Below, in pieces: positions 43,220 to 55,595 of a DNA stretch of 64,000 nucleotides. Every line of letters starts with the position of its first letter. The first letter of the stretch is position 1. This stretch comes from Muscardinus avellanarius. Its lineage: Eukaryota > Chordata > Mammalia > Rodentia > Gliridae. The notes beneath the pieces were generated by a model. The model made no database searches. It was not told the origin of the DNA and saw only the letters and a list, made by a program, of their open reading frames with translations. Where the stretch lies: contig OY726560.1 of NCBI GenBank assembly GCA_963383645.1, positions 65,230,323 to 65,294,322 of the forward strand, read 5' to 3'. A program made the position numbers and the translations under genes.

Positions 43220-43840
43220 CACCACCCTGCAATTTATCCTTCTTATAATCTGAACTTCTTGAAATCACCATCAATAATTTATCCTCCACTCTGCAACTCA
43301 ACCTAATCTGTTTTTCTCTCCTCTCTCACATACATCCTCCATATCAGCAAAAGGGAAACCTGCCCAACCACAAATCTGACCGTACTAACCGTCTTTGCCC
43401 TGAGGATGGAGTTCAATTCTTGACTGAGCACGGAAGCCTCCCTCTTTGACCTCAGACTTGGCACTCAAGCGAGCCCAAACTGTTCTGGTGCCCAGCATGC
43501 CCCCTGCCTTTTCTTAATCTGTGCCTTTGTTCCTCCTCTGTTATCTCCCTGGAATACCCTGGCCTTTCCTCTTCCCCTGCATTGCTTGAAATTTTCTGTG
43601 CATTCTTTAGCATCTCTGACAGTAGGTTCAAGTACCATGTAGTTCAGGTGGTCTTCCCTGACACATCTGGTCATGGCTGGAGGTCAGAACCCAGGTCTGT
43701 GTTTCTACAGCACCCTGTGCTTATCCCTAGAACGCGGCCATTGGCTCATGGCCTAACTGTGTGCCCATGTTATGGTCATCTGCTTCTGTGTGTCCGTCCT
43801 TCCAGGCTGGGAACTCTTTCAGAGTAAAGAGTAGATGTTT
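43220..43840 (+). mobile_element. L2 LINE 3' region
   Basis: The order of conserved L2 phrases is seen: gaggatggagttcaattc, ccctggaataccctggcc, caggtggtcttccctgacac and ggctgggaactctttcaga. It is old and degraded. The 81-codon frame at 43582-43827 is inside it. Confidence 0.7.
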
Positions 43841-44917
43841 GTGAGTTTAATGATACAGTGAGGACTCTGACCAATCAGAAACAATATTATAGTAAAATAC
43901 TCTCTTTAGAACTATTCACAGTTTTCTTTAAACACTGTTTATCCATCTAAATGTAAGTATTTGTACTTATTTTGAAAGAATTGCCATAATGGGAAAAGTT
44001 ATGGAAGTAATCAATATTGGAACTATTTAGAAAAACTTTGAACATATGATTTTTGGGGGAAAAAAAGAAAGGGAACTTTGGAATATCTAACCAAAAATAA
44101 AAACAACACTTAAGGTTAATAGTTTGATAAAATGCCAATGCTAATAGTAAATTAATAAATTAAGAAACCACAATAAGATAAGTAGTTTTGGAAAATCAAT
44201 TCAGGATGAAGTATACAACATGAATGAATTAATAACCAAGTGTCCAACATACATAAAGATGTTTTCAATTTTTAAAGAAAATGATTTAAATATTTCAAAT
44301 AAAATTGAATATATGTAGTATTAGACTGCGAGGATATATTGGGCTGACCGGTAACTGCCTCACAGGAATTTACTTTCCTTCCAAGACTCTAGGCTTCTGC
44401 AACAGAAGGAGTTTACCAGGATGGGTTGCCCACAAAGAGGTGCTCTGAACAGCTTAGTCTGCAAAAGAGACTGCTACATCAGTGCCTTTCCCTAAATCCA
44501 CCAGTAAGATTGGCAATTTCTCTTTCCATAGGAAAGAGTGAGTGGATTACACAACCCGGTACCAGAAAATAATTGTAAATTCCTAATATATGTGCTGTTA
44601 AAAGGTATAGTTGCTTCTACTACATGTCGTATTTTCAGTAAGTCCTTAGAGAAGTTCCAAAGAGCAAATCGTCATTAATGATTAAATGACTGCATGGTTT
44701 AAGGATCAGGTTCAACTCATGTGATAAAGCAATAAATAAATAAATATGATGACAAGGGCTTAAGCCAGAAGGAAGCTAATTGTCTCTCATGAAGAAGAGG
44801 TTGGAGCTTCCACTATGATATAAAACCCATATTAAGTGAACAAGGAAGAAAGAAAGAGAAGTGGAGAAGAGAATGCTCCCTCTTATTAAAATACTTTCAT
44901 CAAAATGGTTCATGATA
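43841..44917. other. AT-rich unassigned sequence
   Basis: No gene or repeat recognised. Confidence 0.35.
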
Positions 44918-45140
44918 AGCCAGGAGTGGTGGAGCATGCTTGTAATCCTAGTACTTGGAAGACTGAGACAGGAGGATTGCAGGTTTGAGGACAGCCTCTG
45001 CAAGTAATGAGCGTCATCTACCTAGCAAGATCCAATTTCAAAATTAAAAATGAAAAAAGGTTGGGGGTGTATCTTAGATATAGAATGCTCCTGGGGATGG
45101 AATCTGGGCATCCATCCTCAGTAATACAAATAAAACAAAA
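44918..45140 (+). mobile_element. B1-dID SINE
   Basis: Left arm agccaggagtggtggagcatgc, right arm ggttgggggtgtatcttagat, AAAAC-rich tail. Confidence 0.87.
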
Positions 45141-45805
45141 CAAAAGAACAAAAAGAACCCCAGCATATGATATGCGAACATTTAATTTCTTTGCCAAAAC
45201 TTAGTTAATGTTGTCATTCTCATGGACAGGGATTCTTGGAATATAGTCTCTTGTCTGCTTTAATTTAATATTGGGGCTCATTATAAAGCAGGAAGGGAAG
45301 GATGTCTTTAGGAGTGGGTAGAAGACTTGCATGCTGATCAAGCAACCTGTGAACCTGTGACGACTGTAATGACTCTGCTAATTTTTTAAACTACAAGTTT
45401 GTAAATCATAACTTCTTTTCAATTAATCTTTTTATGACCTCTATCATACTGGGTAGCATATAGTCAAATGGTGGCTTCAAGTTATAAGTCAAACTCTTCA
45501 GAGGATACAGGTAGGGTAATTATTTTTTTACACGGTTTGTTTTACTTTCTCAATTCATATATTTATGTTTGTGGTGAAGAGAAAGTAAATGAATAGTTTA
45601 TATTTTGGTAATGAAAAAACAATAAAAACTACACAAGTATGGTGACATCTTCCCTTATATTGGAGATAAGTTTCTTCTTTAGGACTGCTGTGTATTTCAA
45701 TTGTACACGTCAGGTCAAGAATAAACCATGGAATAGGAGACAGACAAGACTCCCACAGTGTTAAATTTCAGTCAGTTCTGCTATATTCTAGGAAAACAAG
45801 TTCTA
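45141..45805. other. Unassigned sequence
   Basis: No gene or repeat recognised. Confidence 0.35.
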
Positions 45806-45898
45806 AACAACCACCTTATGAATTCTAACTGGGTTGAAAAATAAGTATCTTGGGAGGCTGATGTAAGTGAAATCCCCAACTTCTTCCCACGTCAAGGC
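45806..45898. repeat. Local duplicate segment S1
   Basis: About 93 bp (aacaaccaccttatgaattc... to ...aacttcttcccac) with a copy at 47604-47685. Confidence 0.75.
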
Positions 45899-46120
45899 TG
45901 TCTTAGAGCTTCATGTTGATTGGAACTGGATACACCCTCAGCTTGAGACACATGCTAGGGCTAATGTAATATCCACCCAAACTTTAAAAAATTTCCAAGA
46001 TCTTGGAGTTAAAAAGACAAGGAAAGAATACTTTTTCTAGATGCTGTCTCTCTGTAAGTCAAGGTATACATGGAAATCTTTAGTTCAAATGACCAAAGAA
46101 TGCTGATATTTAATCCATAA

Positions 46121-46330
46121 ATCTGGGTGTGGTGGCACACACTTGTAATCCCAGGACTTGGGAGGCTGAGACAGGAGGATCCAGGTTCTCAGATAGCCTC
46201 GGCCACTTATGCCTAACACAGCTTGGTGAGACCTTGTTTCAAAATAAAACATAAAAGAGAGCTGGAGGTGTAGCTCAGTATAATACCCCTAGGTTCCATC
46301 CCAAGTACCATAAAAATAAGAAAGTAAATA
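46121..46330 (+). mobile_element. B1-dID SINE
   Basis: Left arm tctgggtgtggtggcacacac, right arm gagctggaggtgtagctcag, AAAG-rich tail. Confidence 0.87.
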
Positions 46331-46340
46331 AAGAAAGAAA

Positions 46341-47603
46341 AGGACCAGGGTGTGGTTCTTTTCCCCATTTGTGGACAAACACTCTGTTCTTGCTCCCACA
46401 GGCAACTCATTTGAGCTGCCAAATTTCAGCAACCAGTTCCATAATTCATATATTCATATCACCCAATCTTTGGTTACTTGCCATTTCAGGAAAGTAGTTG
46501 GATATCAGATTAGGTTGGCTACATGTGAACTCATTTCCCAGAGAACACTGATTTCTGTGAAATTCTACAAAAGGAAAAAAAGAAAAACACAGGAAGGCTG
46601 ACGTTCTCTATGTGATGGCTGGTGTCTAGTTTGGCACTCCTAAAAATCACCGGACACTTGCTGTGGTGACCATTACTGCTTTCTCATGACTCACTCACAT
46701 AGTACTTTATTAATATTTAAAAATTTGAGATTATAATTCCAGTTCTATCAACTAATGATATACCTTCGGAAAATTTCTTAATTATTTACATCTGTTTCCT
46801 ATTATATTAAAAAACTGAAGGTCGAAATAAATGGCATTCAACTATTTTCAACTTAAAAATTCTACAATTTTAAATAATTTTTGGGAATTCACTGTTTGGA
46901 TAAGATCTAAGAGGAATGTTTTTCAGCATTTCCACATTTAGAAGAGGCAATCTTTGCTTTAAAAGAAACAGATGTAGCACTGTATGCAACATGGATTTTA
47001 TTAATCCTATTTGCAGACCTTTATTAAATAATAGCTACCATCTGTTGATAGAAAAGTAAAGAACATTTTTATTTCAAATAATAGCATGAATGAAATTTTG
47101 GATCCTCAAAGAAAAAAATTTCAAAGGATGGTGTAAAGACACAGCTGAAGAAATGTGATTATTCTATAGTTCTTTTAATTTTATAAGTCCTAATGGCCTG
47201 ATACATTAGGAAATTGAGTCAAAAAGGAAAATACACCCTAGTTTTTTTCAATAGAAAATTAAGACTGATAAACTTGTAATAAAGTTGGACAAACACTGAG
47301 TTGCAAAACAGAACTTTTTTTCTACTGGATGGTATTACAGTTGACCCCGTGAGCTCTCTTGTGGATGAGTAGATACGTGTCACCATAGGCCAGCAGACCG
47401 AGAGAGCAGTATCTATAGTTTCTTTCACAGGGAGGAGGAATAAAAAAATGTGAGATTGAACCTCGTGAAAGATTTTACAAGCCAAAATTCGTTGTATACT
47501 TGCAATTTAATATTATTTAGCCAAATAGTTCTTCTTATGTGTGGGTATCAAGTACTGATTCTACCTAAATATGGTCCAAGGACACAGCGGATACAGAGAC
47601 TAA
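46341..47603. other. AT-rich unassigned sequence
   Basis: No gene or confident repeat recognised in about 1.26 kb. Confidence 0.35.
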
Positions 47604-47895
47604 CCAACCACCCTATGAATTCTAACTGGGTTGAAAAATAAATAGGGAGGCTGATATAAGTGAAATCCCCAGCTTCCTCCCACTTTCAGGCTTTAAGGAC
47701 TCATACTCTAGAGGAAACATATCAAAATCCCCAGGAATGGAAAAAAGGCTTCTATACTACCACAGGATAACAAAGTGCAATTCAAGTTAATGACCAGTGG
47801 CTTGGGGTTAAAATCTAAGGAAAAGTAAGGGAGAGGAACTTGAACCAGGTTGGGAGGGCAGGCGTGCAGCTGGGAATGTATAAACTGCTAGGTGT
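47604..47895. repeat. Chimera of segments S1 and S2
   Basis: The first 82 bp match 45806-45898 and the following 205 bp match 42386-42592, both in the same orientation. The joint lies near 47686-47692 (cccactttcaggctttaagg). The order is the reverse of that in the donor region. See findings. Confidence 0.75.
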
Positions 47896-48261
47896 TCTTA
47901 TAATCTCACATCCTTAGGAATGGCAGGGTGAAACGTTTTGGCTGGGCCCTGGGAACCCTGGCCACTGGGAGACTTGGAAGAAAACAGAGGTAGGTCCTAG
48001 AGTGGGAATGGAGGTGTGACGATGAGGCGGCCACGGGGGAATGCACAGGGTGGGGTGGCTTAGGCGCTGTGTAATTTGTATTTGGTTGCACCAAAATTAG
48101 CTACAGCCCTATCTAACTGTGCCAGATGTGCATAGATGAATTGATAGACTCAGCTCTGTTAGGTGTGTTTGGGAAATGTCACATCTGAATTCTTTACCCA
48201 GCAGAATGGAGAACAAAGCGCAGAGATTATTGGTGGAGAGGTGTTAAATGGTATCTCACCT
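47896..48261. other. Unassigned sequence
   Basis: No gene or repeat recognised; somewhat GC-rich at 47930-48065. Confidence 0.35.
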
Positions 48262-48383
48262 CCTTGCTTCTCCAGGGTCCTGCAGCCCTCCCCAGCCATT
48301 CCCATGGTGCACTTCTGCTTCTCCAGGGTCCTGCAGCACTCCCCAGGGCTCCGCAGCCATTTATTCCCATGGTGCACTTCTTT
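48262..48383. repeat. Tandem duplication, about 51-57 bp
   Basis: gcttctccagggtcctgcag followed by ccctcccc or cactcccc and then ttcccatggtgcacttct occurs twice in a row; the second copy carries a short extra gggctccgcagccattta. Frames over this region are repeats, not genes. Confidence 0.9.
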
Positions 48384-48720
48384 GCTTCAATCCTCCTCAC
48401 CCACTTCCCTCTCCATTTACATAATTTTACGGACACCTGGCAGAGAGAGAGTTCTCTTCTCTTATTTCTCTTTAGTCCTGTGAGTACACATACTTCTTTT
48501 CTGATTAATTTTACCAACAAGAACTCCATTTAATAACCCATAGATATTCTATTAAGATCTTTACTGTATCTACTCCTTTGTACTTGTCATGTGTAATCCA
48601 ATAAAATGGTAAATTCTTCTAAAGTAGTGACTTAATGTTCTTAATAAAGCCTGATATAGAAAACTGGATTTAGAGAGAAGATGTAAAAGTGCATTTTTTA
48701 TTATTAATTAGTAGAGTGTA
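48384..48720. other. Unassigned sequence
   Basis: No gene or repeat recognised. Confidence 0.35.
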
Positions 48721-48945
48721 GGCCTGGGCGTGGTGGCGCACACTTGTAATCCCGGCATTTAGAGGCTGAGACAGGAGGATCATGGCTCACGGGCAGTTCC
48801 AGCTATTTAGTGAGGCCCTTTGCAACTCAGTGAGACTCTGTTTCAAAATAAAGAATATAAAATAGGGATGGGGGTGTAGCTCGGAGGTACAATGCCCCTG
48901 GGTTCCATCCCCAGTACCACAAGAAAAAAAAAGAAGAGTGGTGTC
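48721..48945 (+). mobile_element. B1-dID SINE
   Basis: Left arm gcctgggcgtggtggcgcac, right arm gggatgggggtgtagctcgg, ccccagtaccac and A tail. A good representative of the second (non-ggttcc) subtype. Confidence 0.93.
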
Positions 48946-49323
48946 TCACTCATCCAAGACACAGGTATTTAGAAACCTCAGATTTCTGAGTAATAACTAC
49001 CAGGCAGAAAAAAGCCGAGAAAAAGTACTAAAACAGTCTGAGAAACCCAAATAAATGTCATAGTACCCAAAAACCAATACTCACGCATGCTTCACTCATG
49101 GTGCCGACTCTAGACCTGTTTACTTTTCGTAGAACTCTAAAACACCAAAGTGACTTGTTTCCACAGTAAATTGGAATCAGCAAGAAGGTGAGAATAGCAG
49201 AACTAAAACAAGAGGGTTAATATGGGCATATATAAAGACTAGCATGTAAAGAAAAGGCAGAAAAAAATCAAAATGAAATATGAGATTTCAAAAGAGCAAT
49301 TCTGAGTGTGGGAAAAATATGTA
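48946..49323. other. Unassigned sequence
   Basis: No gene or repeat recognised. Confidence 0.35.
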
Positions 49324-49540
49324 TTTTTTTTGTGTGTGTGATACTGGGGATGGAACCCAGAGGCTTTCTACCCCCGGGCTACACTCGCAGACCTATTTTT
49401 ATATTTTATTTGGAAACAGGGTCTCACTAAGTTGCCGAGAGCCTCACTAAGTAGCTGAGGCTGGCTTCGAACCTACGCGATCCTCCTGTCTCAGCCTCCC
49501 AAGCGCGGGGATTACAAGCGTGCGCCACCACGCCCAGCTG
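49324..49540 (-). mobile_element. Antisense B1-dID SINE
   Basis: Right arm gatactggggatggaaccc, left arm ending ccaccacgcccagct. Little divergence. Confidence 0.93.
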
Positions 49541-50194
49541 TATATTTTTCAATTGATTCTGTGATAATGGCTATACTAAAATTCAGGAGAAAAATCATAC
49601 TAATGAACATATTTTCAACAGAAGTTAAGGTAAGTGACCTTTAAGGTAAGTAGTAAAACAGAATTTAGTTCAGGGGAAAAAAAAATCATGTCCAAAGATT
49701 GTTTACTTAGTTCTTAAAGTTTTAGAACTAAAAGCCATAATGGCCATCCATCCAGAAATTCAGCTCTCTAGATTGATGTATCTCCCAAGGATTCTAGGTA
49801 ACTGGAATTCTCTTGTTCAATTATTAACTTACTTAGGATGAACTTAATAAATTTACTAATTATTACATAATGACAAGTGAAAATAAAAGTTTTTCATACC
49901 TAGATAGCCTAACCTTTTGGGAAGAATATTACATATGAGAAACTTTAATTGTGGTCAGCCCATATATTACATAGATAAAGGAAAAGGCAGCAATGTACTT
50001 TAACCTAGCTTTATAACATTTCTGAATTTCTCTTTCTACCTACATTCTTAATGACAATATGGTAAATATAGGTCCCTCTAAGAGTGCAACATTATGATTA
50101 CACATAGTAATCATATTCTTTGTGATATTCATACATGAACGTACTGTGATTTGGTCAATTTCATTCCCCATTGCTCCCCTTATCCTTCTTATCT
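49541..50194. other. AT-rich unassigned sequence
   Basis: No gene or repeat recognised. Confidence 0.35.
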
Positions 50195-51045
50195 CTCCTT
50201 ATTTCTTTATTTTCCTTTTTTATACTTTTATTAGCACATTATAGTTGCACAGTATAATGTAGTTGATGGTGATTGGGACACACATGTTCACAGCACTTGG
50301 TGGCTCTTCCCCAGCTCTTCCCTACACACCCCCTTCCCTATATATGATATTGAGGTTGACACTGGTATTCTCACATATGTACTTAATGTCAGAGAAAATG
50401 TTTCCTTCATCAATTATCCCTTTCTATCCCCAACCACCCCCCCTTGACTCCACTGAAGTTTCTCCTTCATTATCTAAAGTCCCTCTTATATGCCAGTTAC
50501 TCCCTAGCTTCTGCATATAAGGAAAAACATATGACCCTTCACTTTCTGTGACTGGCGAATCTCATGTAAAATGATGTTTTTCAGGTTTATTTATTTTCCT
50601 GCAAATGATATAATTTTGTTCTTTATTGCTGAGTAGTATTTCATTGTGCGTATATCTCATAATTTTGTCATCTGTTGATGAACACCTATGTTGGTTCCAT
50701 AATTTGGCTATTGTGAATTGTGTTGCTATAAACATGGATATGCACATACTACTATAATATTCTAATTTTAGTCCCTTTGGAAAAAATACTCAGGAGTGGT
50801 ATAGCTGGATCATATGGTTGATCCATCCATTCCCAGTTTTCTGAGGTTTCTCCATACAGATCTTCATAGTGGCTGTACTAATTGGCAATCCCACCAGTAC
50901 TGTAGAATTCTTCCTATTTCCCCACATCCACAACAGCATTTATTTTTGTTTGACTTCTTTATGATTGCCATTCTAACTGGGGTTAGATGAACTCTCGCTG
51001 TAGTTTTGATTTGCATTTCCCTGATTGCTAATGATGGTGAACATT
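50195..51045 (-). mobile_element. Old 5'-truncated L1, antisense
   Basis: The minus strand reads from degraded ORF2 (complement of gttttgatttgcatttccctg, 51003-51023) to a 3' UTR whose end (complement of tatacttttattagcacatt, near 50220) resembles the tail in element B. Ends abruptly where composite E begins. Confidence 0.87.
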
Positions 51046-51322
51046 TTTAATGCCTCATGGAGAAACCGGGGCCTGTTCGCAAGACCCTGGGCCCCAGGAG
51101 GGGGTCAGGCAGGCCATGCCAGACCCCTGGAAGAGCTGTGGCCCAGGTGACAGGACTCTGGGCCCCAAGCGGAGTCCTGCGGAGCACGCTGGACCCCTGG
51201 GGAGACCGGACCCAGGTCACGGTGCTACTGAGTGCCTGATCCCACAACCTCCTCAAACCACACATCCTGTCTTCTATTATTAAACAAAAAAGAAGGAAAA
51301 GAAAAAGAAAAAAGAAAAATAT

Positions 51323-51838
51323 CGGAGAAGGGTCAAGAAGGCTGTGGCAGATGCCAGGATAATGGAGATGCACACAAAACTTATTCAAATGAACTGGAAC
51401 TTTTGGAAAAATTCCCCGTGAGGGAGGACTGCTTCTTCTCTACATTCTTAAGAATCTTGGACATCACCTGTAAGGAGAAAGTTTAGCGGAGACCTAGGAG
51501 AAAGGCGGTGTTGGAAGCAGTCTCTGCGATGACCGTGGAGACTTGTATTCAGGAGAAGCAGAAATCGGATCCTACAAACCTTATTTTTTGGAGAAATTAT
51601 ACCAAACGTCGAATGCTACCGTCATGCATGCTTAGGAACACTGGAAAACATTCAGAGTGGAAAAAGAGCTTGGGAAAGATTTGAAATGGTGGAGGCAGTG
51701 GCAATGGCAGTGGCCAGTACTCAGAGGAGGCATAGATCTGATGCATTACACCTGGAACCTTTGAAGTAATAACCCCAGAAGCAGAATGCTACCACCACAC
51801 ACCCTCAAGAACGTGGGACAAATGGCTGGGCAAAAAGG
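51323..51838 (+). repeat. Three tandem monomers of E
   Basis: Equivalent points lie at 51394 (ctggaacttttggaaaaatt), 51578 and 51751 (cctggaacctttgaagtaat), 184 and 173 bp apart, the same spacing as in D within a base. The YY1-like site of D is here changed to caagaaggctg. Confidence 0.8.
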
Positions 51839-53262
51839 GTGCTCGGATTGGAGCCTGCCGAGGGGTGAGGCCAGCGACGGACACAGGAAAGCTGGGATCG
51901 GAGCCTGCCTTGAGGCAAGGCCGGTGCTGGGGCCTCCGAGGCTGGGATCGGAGCCTGTGGAGGCATTAGACCAGTGCCGAGGCCAACAGCCAGCATCGGA
52001 GCCTGCCATGAGGCAAGGCCGCCACTTGGGCCTCCGAGGCCGGGATTGGAGCCTGCTGAGGGGTTAGGCTGGTGCTGGGGCCAGCGGCTGGCATTGGAGC
52101 CTTCCGTGAGGCAAGGCCGCTACTGAGACCTCTGAGCCGGGATCGGAGCCTGCCGAGGGGTTAGGCCAGTGCCGGGGCCAGCAAGGCTGGGATCAGAACC
52201 TGCTGTGAGGCAAGGCCAGTGCTGAGGCCTCCGAGGCTGGGATCAGAGCCTGTCGAGGGGTAAGGCTGGTGCCGGGGCCAACGGCCGGCATCAAAGCCAG
52301 CCGTGAGGCAAGGCTAGTGCTGGAGCCTCCTAGGCAGGGATAAAAGCCTGCCGAGGGGTTAGGCCAGTGCTGGGGCCAGTGAGGCCAGTATTGGAGCCTG
52401 CCGAGGGGTTAGGCAGGTGCTGGGGCCAGCAAGGCCAGGATCGGAGCCTGCCGAGGGGTTAGGCCGGTGGTGGGGCCAATGGCCGGCATCGAAGCCTTCT
52501 GTGAGGCAAGGCCGGTGCTGGGGCCTCCAAGGCTGGGATCAGAGCCTGCCGAGGGGTTAGGCCAATGCCGGGGCCAGCAGCTAGCATCGGAGCCTGCCGT
52601 GAGGCAAGGCCAGTGCTGGGGCCTCTGAGGCTGGGATCGAAACCTGCTGAGTGGTTAGGCTGGTGCCGGGACCGGTGGCCAGCATCGGAGCCTGCTGTGA
52701 GGCAAGGCCGGTGCTGGGGCCTCTGAGGCCAGGATCGGAGCCTACCGAGGGGTTAGGCCGATGCTGGGGCGAGCGGCCAGCATTGGAGCCTTCCATGAGG
52801 CAAGTACACTACTGAGGCCTCTGAGGCTGGGATCTGAGCCTGCCGAGGGGTTAGGCTGGTGCCGGGGCCAGCAAGGCTGGGATCGGAACCTGCTGTGAGG
52901 CAAGGCCGGTGCTGGGGCCTCTGAGGCTGGGTTTGGAGCCTACCGAGGGGTTAGGCCAGTACCGGGGCCAGTGGCCAACATCAGAGCCTTCTGTGAGACA
53001 AGGCCGCTACTGAGGCCTCCTAGGCCAGGAGAGGAGTCTGTTGAGGGGTTAGGCCAATTCCAGGGTCAGCGAGGCCGGTGCTGGGGCCTCCGATGCTAGG
53101 ATCGGAGCCAGCCAAGGGGTTAGGCCAGTGTGGGGGCCAGCGAGCCTAGAATCGGGGCCTCCCATGAGGCAAGGCCACTGCTTGAGCCAGCAAGGTCGGG
53201 ATCAGTCCACCAGGTAGCCAGGCCACTACTGGGGCCATTAAGAGTGGGATCGGTACTTGCAA
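51839..53262 (+). repeat. GC-rich VNTR of E
   Basis: About 28 units of roughly 50 bp of the same two alternating types as in D, but many carry agcggccggcatcggagcc, a variant not common in D. The array is about 330 bp longer than that of D. Confidence 0.93.
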
Positions 53263-53640
53263 AGTGGCATGCATGGAGAAATATCACAGAAAATAAAAGC
53301 CAGATGCTTCCCCTAATCAGCAATAACTAGGAGGAAAGTGGCAATAGGAAGAGGTTGGGTTATAGAAAGGGCCCTACAACAAAGCAATTAAGGTGACCAA
53401 TTAGAGGGTATGGAATAGGATAGGATGGAGCCTCTTTATGCACTCAGGAGGTGCATAAACAAATGTATCAAAGTTAATTACCAAACAAGCATGGGATCGA
53501 GGGAGGGGGAGGGAATGGGATGGGGACTGGATGAGGGCTAATTGGATGATGTGTGTTTGCATATCCTCTCAAGTCTTGTATTCCAATGTGATATATGATT
53601 ACAATGCACCAATAAAAATAAATTTAAAAAAAACACAGGA

Positions 53641-54094
53641 TTAAGTCAATGGCCACATAGGGAATGCCTATCAGTGTGTTTCTGGGCAGTGCAGGAGCCT
53701 TCAAGTTCAATGAGGCAGTGATTATTTGTCAGCCAATACCCAGTGCACATTAGGGCAACAGAACAGAGGTAGATACTGACCAGAGCTCTAACATGACACA
53801 ACACCCAGAGAATCCATCCTCACCTAACATGCAGTGGTGGTTGACATCTAGGTATCAAGGCTGAGGGTCAGCTTTCTCTACATAAAACTGGCGAAGGTTG
53901 TTATTACAACCTGGTCTTTCCTGGTCTAAAAATTACTCATTGTCATAAGTCTCTATCAAAGCAGCAACCATCCCAGAGCACTATTATACAAGCCAAGAAC
54001 AATGCAAGATAAAAAGGGAAACATCAGTGTCATAGGTGGAGCAGGAAAGATGAAAACATCTTCCTTAAGCATACCTTGTGTTAAGCATTGTGTC
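53641..54094. other. Unassigned sequence
   Basis: No gene recognised. The antisense L1 on the left of E does not resume here. Confidence 0.35.
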
Positions 54095-54525
54095 CTTTCA
54101 AAATTTATGGGTTGACATCCTTTCAGTTCCTCCTTATTTGGAAACAAGGTCTTTGCAGATGTAGTTAGCTAAGGTGAGGTCATTCTGGAGCAGGTTGGGA
54201 AGCTAGTCTAATATCACTAGAGTCCTTATAAAAAGGGAAAAATTGAACCTATAGACATGAACACAGGGAGAACAATATATGAAGAGGCATAAAAGAGATA
54301 AAGTAATGCTTCTACAAGCCAAGGACCACCAAACGTTGCCAGAAAATTACCAGAAGCTTAGAGAAGGCATGGGATAGATTCTCTATCACAGCCTTCAGAA
54401 GAAACCAACCCTACAGACACCTCAACTTCAGGTCTGCAACCTCCAAAACTGTGAGATACTAAGTTCTGTTGTTGAAGCCACCCACTTACTCTTCTTAGTT
54501 ACAGCTGTCCTAGCAAATCAACACA
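54095..54525 (+). mobile_element. MLT1-type MaLR LTR
   Basis: Matches the MLT1 pattern: atttggaaacaaggtctttgc, gatgtagttagctaaggtga, agtccttataaaaaggg, and end cctccaaaactgtgagatac with ctgtcctagcaaatcaacac. Confidence 0.8.
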
Positions 54526-55355
54526 CATGTGTTTTTTTTTTCAGTTCCTTAGGAAGAATAAAAAACTGACTATTAGAACACTATGGATTTTATAAATATT
54601 GAATTTCTATCATGGATAGATAGATAAATCAAGAGAAAAATATGTAAAAAATCTGTCTAAATGCTTCATTTCTACACACATCTGTCTATTCACCTATCCT
54701 CCTAATCTTTCTTCATAATTAACTACATAGAGAACTATCAATTTAATTTTATGCAGTAGGGTCAGCCATTCCCAGCTTCTTTTTGCTGCAGCTCTAGTGC
54801 ATTCTAAACATTATTAGAGGCCATTTTTATTAGCAATATTAACATTCATGATTCTTTTGACCAGTGGGACAGACCAATTAAATGATGCCTTTAATGGAAT
54901 GGCATGTTGGCCACAGTCTTGTTAGGGGGCACCACAAATAGATCCAGGAAATTAAACAAACTATCTTGAGAAAGTACTATCTACAGGGCTCAGTATATGG
55001 CACTTGAGGACAATATATAGACTAATTATTAACTACTGTATTGGTAATCAATGAGAATATACATACCATTTTATATCATTTTGAAGTTTTTATTATGAAT
55101 ATCCTGGGCAGAGAAAAAGATCCTAGATGTTAAAGCCAAGTAATCAGAATCCTTTGAATTTATGATAGATTCTCTGTCCCCAAGATCTGGCAAAGCCTAA
55201 CCATCTATAGAACTTTCTTCCTTATACTGAAAGGGTTCATTCCTTTGAAATCCCCATTTCCCAGAAAGTTGCAAGAGTGAAGCTTTACAAAATGGTCAAT
55301 AAAGTCAAATATCTCTATTATTACATTATTATAAATCACTTACCTAGTCCTCTTC
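54526..55355. other. AT-rich unassigned sequence
   Basis: No gene or repeat recognised. Confidence 0.35.
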
Positions 55356-55358
55356 CAT

Positions 55359-55397
<39 letters not shown>

Positions 55398-55595
55398 TAC
55401 TGGGGATTGAACCCAGTGGTGTTCTACCTCCAAGCTATACTCATGGTCCTAATTTACCTTTTATTTTGAAACAGAATCTCACTAAAATGTGGAAGACTTC
55501 AGTAAGTTTCTGGGGCTGGCTGCAATCCTGAGATTTTCCTGGCTTGGCCTCCCAAGCATTGAAATTACAAGCATGCACCACCATGCCTAGTTTTT
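55356..55595 (-). mobile_element. Antisense B1-dID SINE with (TTTA)n tail
   Basis: A (TTTA)n tail at 55357-55398, right arm actggggattgaacccagtgg, left arm ending ccaccatgcctag. Confidence 0.9.

Larger units (their letters stand above)
51046..53640 (+). mobile_element. SVA-like composite retrotransposon, copy E
   Basis: It has the same module order as D: GC-rich 5' part (51046-51240), A-rich joint (51287-51322), three monomers (51323-51838), VNTR (51839-53262), linker (53263-53455) and L1-type 3' tail with aataaa (about 53456-53640). The two copies are alignable from gtgcctgatcccacaa (33599 in D, 51233 in E) to the end, but their first 190-250 bp differ. No clear TSD is seen, since the left end abuts an old antisense L1. 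E looks older or differently inserted than D. Confidence 0.83.
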
